Source: Methylococcaceae bacterium
GTDB taxonomy: Bacteria > Pseudomonadota > Gammaproteobacteria > Methylococcales > Methylomonadaceae
Length of the DNA: 10,651 nucleotides
Direction of reading: 5' to 3'
Assembly (NCBI GenBank): GCA_013140465.1
Contig: JABFST010000480.1
Span: 1-10,651 of the forward strand
Made by a program: the position numbers and the translations under genes
Shown: one piece after another, positions 5,827-10,651 of the stretch
Numbering within the stretch: the first letter of the stretch is position 1
How the letters are laid out: each line of letters opens with the position of its first letter
Notes under the pieces: model-generated
Databases searched by the model: none
Seen by the model: only the letters and a program-made list of their open reading frames with translations
Told to the model about the DNA's origin: nothing

Positions 5827-8379
5827 CTACTTTTTAGCCGCTTGCAACTGCGCTAGCCGATAATTTTCCGCCACTCCTTTTGTTGTAGGGTGCGCCTCGC
5901 CTAACACCTGCTGGAAGATCTTAAGTGCTTGTGCGTACAGCGGCAAGGCTTGCGCGTAATCGCCTAGTGAGTCATATAAATACGCCAAATTATTCAGACT
6001 GCCAGCCGTATCAGGATGCCCGTCACCGAGTACGGCTTTTCTGATGTCCAAGGCTTGCTGGTACAACGGCAAGGCTTGCGCGTAATCGCCTAGCGCATAA
6101 TATAAGCCCGCCAAATTGTTCAAACTGCTGGCGGTAGTAGGATGCCTGTCCCCGAGTACGGTTTTTTTGATGTCCAAAGCTTGCTGGTACAGCGGCAAGG
6201 CTTGCGCGTAATCGCCTAGTGATTTATACAAACCCGCCAAATTGTTCAAACTGCTGGCGGTATTAGGATGCCTGTCGCCGAGTATGGTTTTTCTGATGTC
6301 CAAGGCTTGCTGGTACAGCGGCAAGGCTTGCGCGTAATCGCCTTGGGCTTTATACAACAACGCCAAATTGTTCAAGCTGCTGGCAGTATCAGGATGTCCG
6401 TCACCGAGTACAGTTTTTCTGATGTCCAAGGCTTGCTGGTACAGCGGCAAGGCTAGCGTGTAATCGCCTAGTGACTCATACAAAGCCGCCAAATTGTTCA
6501 AGCTGCTGGCAGTATCAGGATGCTTGTCACCGAGTACGGTTTTTCTGATGTCCAAAGCTTGCTGGTACAGCGGCAAGGCTTGCGCGTAATCGCCTTGGGT
6601 TTTATACAAAGCCGCCAAATTGTTCAAACTGGTGGCGGTATCAGGATGATTGTCACCGAGTACGGATTTGTAGATGTCCAAGGCTTGCTGGAACAACGGC
6701 AAGGCTAGCGCGTAATAGGCCTTAGCGTTTAAATAATAGCCCAATTGGTTAAGCAAATGCGCGGCAGTTACGGTTGCCAAGTTATAGGTGTTGATGCCCT
6801 GCGCACAGGCCAAACCGCTGTTGGTTAGCCGCTCGCAATTAGGCCAGTTTTCAACTTTACCAGGCTTAGGAAACAACCCATCCAGCACCGCCACTAAGTG
6901 TTCCATCAGCACCCGCTGGTCAGCTTCTGGCATTGCCCACACCAACACTTGTTGCACCAAACGATGCAAAGACAGGCTGTGCTGGCTAGGGTCGCGCTGG
7001 ATGAGATGGTATTGCAACGCGGGTTGTAAGTGGGTGTTGAGGGCAAATTCGTCTAGGTTTAAGGCAGCACAAAGAACTTCTTCGGGAATGTCGGGGTAAT
7101 GCAGCAAGGCGCAGTGTTGCAATAAACCGATGCTGGTTTCAGGCAAGCGGCCCAGTGACAATTGCAAGGTGGCATACACGGGTAAGTCGTGGTCGGGGCT
7201 GCGGTACAGCGGGTTTTCGGGGTTTAATAAGGCGTGGCGGTGTTGTTGGTAGGCACTTAAATAACCTGCCAAACCGCATTGTGTGGCGCGGATGTAGGCG
7301 CAAGCATGGGCTAAGGCCAAGGGCAAACCGCCTAAGGCGTTGCTGAGTGCGCGCGCGCTGGCAAGTTCGGCATCGGCAAGTTTCAGCTGTTGCTGTAAAT
7401 ACTGGCTGCCGTGCTGGTCGGTAAAACTGTGTAGGCTTAAACAGGTGCAGGCAAAGTAGCGTTCGGCACTGTAGGTTTGCAATTGGCTAGTGATAAGTAC
7501 TTTGCCTGTGGCAGGTTGGGGTAGATAACCCTGTAAGAGTTGGCTATTCAGGCTGGCGGGGTCGTCGGCGTTGTCGATAACCAACAGCCACTGCGTGTGT
7601 GTGCTTAGCCAGTGATAGACATACGCGCATTGTTGCTCGTGCTTGTCGGCTACGCCACCTAAGCGCAGGGCCAGTTGGGCATAGTCTTGTGCAAATAAGT
7701 CGGCACTTAAGGCACTTAGCCACAACACCGCGCTGTAATCGGCGCGATGGTGGCTGGCGTAGTGGCTGGCTAAGCGGGTTTTGCCGACACCGCCCAAACC
7801 GCACACGGCAACCCGCGCATGGCTGCCCAGCAAGCTGTGCAATTGGGCCAGGTGTTGCTTGGGATCAAAATAAAAGCCGTGGGCATCGTCATAAGGGATA
7901 TGGAACAGCTGGGCTGGCGGCGTAGGGGGTTTGGGGTGTTTGGTGATGATGGCGCGGATGCGGGCGGCAATATCGGCATAAGCGGCATCTGTGTTAGGCC
8001 ATTCGGTTACGGCAAGAAAATTTTTGGGCAAGCATTGCAAGTGCATAAAACGGGCTCCGTCGGTATCACAAGGACGCAGTTTAATCGGGATCACTAATGC
8101 TGTTTGGGCTTTATGCCTTGCTAAGGCACGCGGCATTTCTATGTTGTGGCAAAAGTTTGAAGCGAAAAATGCCGGGCTAATCAGCAACAAAATAATATCG
8201 GCGGCATCTAGCTCGGCAAGTATGCGCTGTTCCCATGCTTGCCCCGCGCCTATTTCGCGGTCATGCCACGGTTCGATATGGCCTTGTTCTGCCAGCAGCG
8301 CGAGGTGTTTAGCCAATTGGTCGCGCATGTGTTCATCTTCATGCGCATAAGAATAAAACAATTTGCGGGGATTGGGCAT
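5827..8379 (-). CDS. TIR-STAND NTPase-TPR protein, candidate single-gene immune receptor
   Basis: An 850-residue protein laid out like an NLR receptor. Residues 5-145 form a bacterial TIR domain: KLFYSYAHEDE at 6-16, the DREIGAGQAWEQRI loop region at 40-53, and SPAFFASNFC followed by E81, placed where the catalytic NADase glutamate sits. After a proline-rich linker comes a STAND/NB-ARC NTPase: Walker A GLGGVGKT (194-201), Walker B LLVIDNADD (265-273), GLPLA (351-355) and LHRLVQ (471-476), the position of the plant MHD motif. Residues 556-838 are seven kinesin-light-chain-type TPR units of 42 residues. Known TIR-STAND proteins sense an invader through the C-terminal repeats, oligomerise, and deplete NAD+. 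That role here is inferred. There is no clear Shine-Dalgarno site, but the start keeps the usual TIR N-terminus. The gene stands alone, flanked by hairpin repeats. A signalling regulator is the alternative. Confidence 0.9.
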   Translation of the reverse strand: MPNPRKLFYSYAHEDEHMRDQLAKHLALLAEQGHIEPWHDREIGAGQAWEQRILAELDAADIILLLISPAFFASNFCHNIEMPRALARHKAQTALVIPIKLRPCDTDGARFMHLQCLPKNFLAVTEWPNTDAAYADIAARIRAIITKHPKPPTPPAQLFHIPYDDAHGFYFDPKQHLAQLHSLLGSHARVAVCGLGGVGKTRLASHYASHHRADYSAVLWLSALSADLFAQDYAQLALRLGGVADKHEQQCAYVYHWLSTHTQWLLVIDNADDPASLNSQLLQGYLPQPATGKVLITSQLQTYSAERYFACTCLSLHSFTDQHGSQYLQQQLKLADAELASARALSNALGGLPLALAHACAYIRATQCGLAGYLSAYQQHRHALLNPENPLYRSPDHDLPVYATLQLSLGRLPETSIGLLQHCALLHYPDIPEEVLCAALNLDEFALNTHLQPALQYHLIQRDPSQHSLSLHRLVQQVLVWAMPEADQRVLMEHLVAVLDGLFPKPGKVENWPNCERLTNSGLACAQGINTYNLATVTAAHLLNQLGYYLNAKAYYALALPLFQQALDIYKSVLGDNHPDTATSLNNLAALYKTQGDYAQALPLYQQALDIRKTVLGDKHPDTASSLNNLAALYESLGDYTLALPLYQQALDIRKTVLGDGHPDTASSLNNLALLYKAQGDYAQALPLYQQALDIRKTILGDRHPNTASSLNNLAGLYKSLGDYAQALPLYQQALDIKKTVLGDRHPTTASSLNNLAGLYYALGDYAQALPLYQQALDIRKAVLGDGHPDTAGSLNNLAYLYDSLGDYAQALPLYAQALKIFQQVLGEAHPTTKGVAENYRLAQLQAAKK
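5866..6714 (-). repeat. Seven tandem 126-bp repeats encoding TPR units
   Basis: The C-terminal third of the TIR gene is a tandem array with a 126-bp period: six full units plus a diverged seventh. Units start at residues 556, 598, 640, 682, 724, 766 and 808. Long stretches are almost the same base for base, including synonymous positions (for example TTGCTGGTACAGCGGCAAGG on the plus strand recurs in most units). This points to recent expansion or ongoing gene conversion. The differing residues cluster at unit positions 22, 25, 35 and 38-40. The period is a multiple of 3, so unit gain or loss would keep the frame. Confidence 0.92.
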
Positions 8380-8468
8380 GGCGTTCGGCTAAGTGGCGTT
8401 GGCAATGCGGCAGTTTAAGCAATTGGGCGGGCGGGTACAAGCCAGTATTGACAGTGGCTTAGCGCGTA

Positions 8469-8517
8469 GTAAACATTCAATCCCCCTCCTTTTTAAGGAG
8501 TGGGACTGAATGTTTAC
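8469..8517. repeat. Long hairpin in the divergent TIR-gene/rph region
   Basis: Arms 8469-8491 and 8495-8517 pair at 21 of 23 positions around a 3-base TTT loop, giving a very stable stem. The left arm contains ACATTCAATCCCCCTC (8473-8488); a 15-of-16 match begins the hairpin on the other side of rph (9417-9432). It lies 90 bases upstream of the TIR start and 157 upstream of rph. It could insulate the two divergent promoters, but a dispersed repeat is equally likely. Confidence 0.65.
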
Positions 8518-8638
8518 CCTTTTTCTGGACAATCGACCATTTGCGCTCCCCCTTAAAGACAGGGATGACAAGAGGCTTTTGAAATCCGGCTGCCTTGCCA
8601 CACGCTTTAAGTTGCATCGGATTAAGCGCAAGTTAAGG

Positions 8639-8667
8639 TATACTGTACAGTTTTCAATTTATCAGGA
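8639..8667 (+). promoter_or_regulatory. Putative -10 box, palindrome and ribosome site of rph
   Basis: TATACT (8639-8644) is a good -10 box 29 bases before the rph start. It overlaps a perfect 10-bp palindrome, ACTGTACAGT (8642-8651), which could be an operator. AGGA (8664-8667) lies 6 bases before ATG 8674 and supports that start. The best upstream TTG-type hexamer (8612-8617) is 21 bases away, too far for a standard -35. Confidence 0.45.
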
Positions 8668-8673
8668 CACACC

Positions 8674-9396
8674 ATGAGACCTAGCGGACGACTCCCCGAC
8701 CAACTTCGAGACATAAGCTTTACCTGTGGCTACACTAAACACGCCGAAGGCTCTGTGCTGGTTGAGTTTGGCGATACCCGCGTACTGTGTACCGCCAGTG
8801 TTGACAAAACCGTACCGCGTTTTCTTAAGGGCAAAGGCGAAGGCTGGGTGACGGCTGAATATGGCATGTTGCCGCGTTCCACGCATAGCCGCATGAGCCG
8901 TGAAGCCTCGTTTGGCAAACAAGGCGGACGCACCTTGGAAATTCAACGTCTGATCGGGCGTTCGTTACGCGCGGCGGTGGATTTAAAAGCATTGGGCGAA
9001 CATACCGTCACTATCGATTGCGATGTTTTGCAAGCCGATGGCGGCACGCGCACGGCGGCCATTACGGGCGGATTTGTCGCCTTGTCGTTGGCGATAGAAA
9101 AAATGCTCAGCCGCAAACTGATTAAGGCCAGCCCGCTGCATGGGCAAGTGGCCTCGGTATCGGTGGGTATTTTTAATGGCGTACCCGTGCTGGATTTGGA
9201 TTATGCCGAAGACAGCAATGCTGAAACGGATATGAATGTCGTGATGAACGACGCAGGCGCTTTTATTGAAGTGCAAGGCACAGCGGAAGGCCACGCGTTT
9301 AGGAAATCTGAATTAGATGCCATGCTGGATTTGGCGGGTGTCGGCATTAAGCTGTTGTTGGAAAAACAACGGCTGGCGTTAGAGCAGCATTTATAG
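8674..9396 (+). CDS. rph: Ribonuclease PH (tRNA 3'-end processing)
   Basis: RNase PH is a phosphate-dependent 3'-to-5' exoribonuclease that trims nucleotides beyond the CCA end of tRNA precursors. It works as a ring, usually a hexamer. The 240-residue protein is essentially the E. coli length (238). Hallmarks are RPSGR at the start, VLCTASV (37-43), the [16 protein letters not shown] segment (58-73), phosphate-binding R86 in [20 protein letters not shown], and GTRTAAITG (124-132) with R126. The acidic catalytic residues lie in [13 protein letters not shown] (D180, D186). All key residues are present, unlike the frameshifted rph of E. coli K-12. It is divergent from the TIR gene and upstream of rdgB in the same direction, a common gammaproteobacterial order. 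A 262-base repeat-filled gap separates the pair, so co-transcription is possible but not assured. Confidence 0.96.
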   Translation: MRPSGRLPDQLRDISFTCGYTKHAEGSVLVEFGDTRVLCTASVDKTVPRFLKGKGEGWVTAEYGMLPRSTHSRMSREASFGKQGGRTLEIQRLIGRSLRAAVDLKALGEHTVTIDCDVLQADGGTRTAAITGGFVALSLAIEKMLSRKLIKASPLHGQVASVSVGIFNGVPVLDLDYAEDSNAETDMNVVMNDAGAFIEVQGTAEGHAFRKSELDAMLDLAGVGIKLLLEKQRLALEQHL

Positions 9397-9416
9397 AAAA
9401 CGCAGTAAGTAAAGCA

Positions 9417-9468
9417 ACATTAAATCCCCCTCACCCCACCCTCTCCCTGAGGGAGAGGGAGTTTAATG
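9417..9468. repeat. Hairpin repeat downstream of rph
   Basis: Nested inverted repeats: outer CATTAAA (9418-9424) with TTTAATG (9462-9468), and inner CCCTCTCCC (9439-9447) with GGGAGAGGG (9451-9459) around TGA. The inner stem with its GAGGG flank resembles a widespread proteobacterial repeat. The left arm matches the hairpin upstream of rph. It begins 21 bases after the rph stop and may end or stabilise the rph transcript. The following sequence (AGTTTAATG) is a weak T-tract at best. Confidence 0.6.
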
Positions 9469-9532
9469 TAGCCTTATCAGTTTCTGACTCTATATAACGG
9501 CTTGAGCTGCTACCCTTATAGCCCACACAGCA

Positions 9533-9606
9533 GGAGTGCAACGGCTTTAGACGTTGCCGTGTCGGCAATGAAAGCAGAAATACAACCCCTAAAGCCGCTG
9601 CACGCC
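9533..9606. repeat. Inverted-repeat element containing palindromic repeat copy B
   Basis: Arms 9533-9550 and 9589-9606 are inverted copies matching at 16 of 18 positions (GTGCAACGGCTTTAG against CTAAAGCCGCTGCAC). The left arm is part of a 23-base segment (9536-9558) that repeats the element at 2074-2096 with one difference. The whole forms a roughly 74-base foldback just upstream of rdgB. No open frame is visible in it. Confidence 0.6.
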
Positions 9607-9658
9607 GATTAACGAAGGACAGTGCTGATAGTCCTATAACCTTTAACCTTACAGCCCC

Positions 9659-10270
9659 ATGCCAGTTTCCAACAACCAACAAATCGTCCTAGCCAGTGGC
9701 AACCTAGGCAAAATTAAAGAAATCCAAGCCTTGTTGCAAGCTTACGCCATTGTCCCGCAATCGGCATTTAAGGTGGTGGAGCCTGAAGAAACAGGCACAA
9801 CCTTTGTCGAAAACGCCATCATTAAAGCGCGTAATGCGGCGCAGCATTGTCAGCTTCCGGCGATTGCCGATGATTCGGGGCTGATCGTGGATGCCTTGCA
9901 CGGTGCGCCCGGGGTTATTTCGGCGCGTTATGCGGGGGTAGGTGCTAGCGATGGCGACAATGTGCAAAAACTGCTGCACGCGATGCAGGACGTACCTGAA
10001 CACCTGCGCACGGCGCGTTTTGTGTGTGTGATGGTGTATATGGCCCATGCCGATGACCCCTGTCCGTTGATTGCGCAAGGGTTTTGGGAAGGGCGGATCT
10101 TAAACCACGCTATCGGTGACTATGGTTTTGGCTATGATCCGGTATTTTGGCTAGAGGCCCAGCACTGCACCTCGGCACAATTAGCCCCGGCTGATAAAAA
10201 TGCCTTAAGCCACCGGGGTAAAGCCTTAAGCGTATTGACCCAACAACTTAACGCCTTGCACCATGACTAA
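9659..10270 (+). CDS. rdgB: dITP/XTP pyrophosphatase RdgB (HAM1 family)
   Basis: RdgB hydrolyses non-canonical purine triphosphates (ITP, dITP, XTP) to monophosphates and pyrophosphate, keeping deaminated bases out of DNA and RNA. The 203-residue protein compares with 197 in E. coli. Motifs are [11 protein letters not shown] (12-22), [18 protein letters not shown] (43-60), the catalytic ADDSGL (70-75), [14 protein letters not shown] (79-92), and the C-terminal [12 protein letters not shown] (about 152-163) and SHRGKAL (184-190). ATG 9659 gives the usual short lead before the first strand. The upstream ribosome site is weak (ACAGCCCC). It is downstream of rph, and its end overlaps the next gene by 8 bases, so it heads or sits within a small operon with that kinase. 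Confidence 0.95.
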   Translation: MPVSNNQQIVLASGNLGKIKEIQALLQAYAIVPQSAFKVVEPEETGTTFVENAIIKARNAAQHCQLPAIADDSGLIVDALHGAPGVISARYAGVGASDGDNVQKLLHAMQDVPEHLRTARFVCVMVYMAHADDPCPLIAQGFWEGRILNHAIGDYGFGYDPVFWLEAQHCTSAQLAPADKNALSHRGKALSVLTQQLNALHHD

Positions 10271-10651
10271 GCTGACTGACATTGCCTTACAGTTTACCGA
10301 CACGGTAACGGCGCTTGCACCTTTAGGCAACGGCCTGATTAACGACACGTTTTTAGTGACATCAGCGCACTCGGCCTTGGTTTTGCAGCGCATTAACCGC
10401 GTCGTGTTTCCGCAACCGATGCTGATTATGGATAATCTGCGCGTGTTAAACCAACATCTCCAACAAAAATCGGCGGACATCCTCAAGCTGGAAATTCCCA
10501 CCGCCTTAAGCACGCGCCTAGGCAAGGCTTATTTTGAAGATGCCGACGGCGATATTTGGCGTGCCTTAAGCTTTATTGCCGACACCGACAGCCTAGAAAC
10601 CGTACAGCATACCCAAGAAGCCAAACAAACGGGTTGGGCCTTGGCGCATTT
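10263..10651 (+). CDS. APH-fold phosphotransferase (N-acetylhexosamine kinase-like), 3' end cut by window
   Basis: The first 129 codons of a kinase of the aminoglycoside/choline phosphotransferase superfamily. The visible N-lobe has the nucleotide loop [12 protein letters not shown] (about residues 21-32), then a strand with [14 protein letters not shown] (about 39-52), where the ATP-anchoring lysine is replaced by another arrangement, and a helix with LMxN-like spacing ([13 protein letters not shown]). The G-x-INDT-LV and LQRIN-VF-P pattern recalls NahK-type N-acetylhexosamine 1-kinases more than antibiotic-modifying enzymes. The catalytic HGD and DFD-type motifs would lie past the window. 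ATG 10263 overlaps the rdgB stop (10268-10270) in a different frame, indicating translational coupling. The substrate cannot be told from this part. Confidence 0.82.
   Translation, partial: MTKLTDIALQFTDTVTALAPLGNGLINDTFLVTSAHSALVLQRINRVVFPQPMLIMDNLRVLNQHLQQKSADILKLEIPTALSTRLGKAYFEDADGDIWRALSFIADTDSLETVQHTQEAKQTGWALAH

Noticed and set aside
6268..6708. Plus-strand open frames of about 62 codons that resemble each other
   Set aside because: They are antisense shadows of the tandem TPR repeats; their similarity comes from the repeat DNA.
5866..6714. Direct repeats with regular spacing suggestive of a CRISPR array
   Set aside because: The period is 126 bp, divisible by 3, and lies inside one long open frame encoding a recognisable TPR unit. 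There are no short repeats with unique spacers.
8642..8651. LexA (SOS) box upstream of rph
   Set aside because: CTGT and ACAG are adjacent with no spacer, whereas the gammaproteobacterial LexA site needs about 8 bases between them.
10263..10651. Aminoglycoside resistance gene
   Set aside because: Only the fold is shared. The N-lobe pattern is nearer to sugar kinases, and the catalytic part is outside the window.

Overview
The window looks like chromosomal DNA of a gammaproteobacterium of roughly 50% G+C. The end of mnmG is followed by rsmG, parA and parB, an order common near the origin in many Proteobacteria, and rph-rdgB is a common gammaproteobacterial pair. The protein style and the density of short palindromic repeats would suit a gamma-methanotroph (Methylococcales), but that is an impression, not a demonstrated assignment.

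Layout. 1-3064, plus strand: the last 58 codons of mnmG (tRNA wobble-uridine modification), rsmG (16S rRNA methyltransferase), parA, a short ParB-like gene, and full-length parB. The first four genes are tightly packed, with 1-nt or 4-nt overlaps except before parA. The short gene keeps the ParB start peptide and nucleotide-binding fold but has no helix-turn-helix or dimerisation domain. It sits translationally coupled to parA, where parB itself would be expected. 3065-4333: an A+T-rich orphan gene on the minus strand for a protein with two AP2-like segments, then about 680 bases of repeats, hairpins and possible micro-ORFs. 4334-5620, minus: rhlE, a DEAD-box RNA helicase. 5827-8379, minus: an 850-residue TIR-STAND-TPR protein resembling single-protein bacterial immune receptors, with seven nearly identical 42-residue TPR units. 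8380-8673: a divergent regulatory region with a 23-bp-stem hairpin. 8674-10651, plus: rph (RNase PH), a repeat-filled gap, rdgB (house-cleaning nucleotide phosphatase), and the start of an APH-fold kinase gene that overlaps rdgB and runs off the window.

How it fits together. Most genes are housekeeping: tRNA and rRNA maturation, chromosome segregation, RNA remodelling and nucleotide-pool cleaning. Two accessory insertions stand out: the AP2-like gene with its adjoining repeat field, and the TIR receptor gene between rhlE and rph. The least ordinary observations are the HTH-less ParB paralogue inside the par operon and the TIR receptor, whose repeat differences fall at only a few positions. 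I saw no tRNA, rRNA, CRISPR array, intact transposase gene or canonical parS site.
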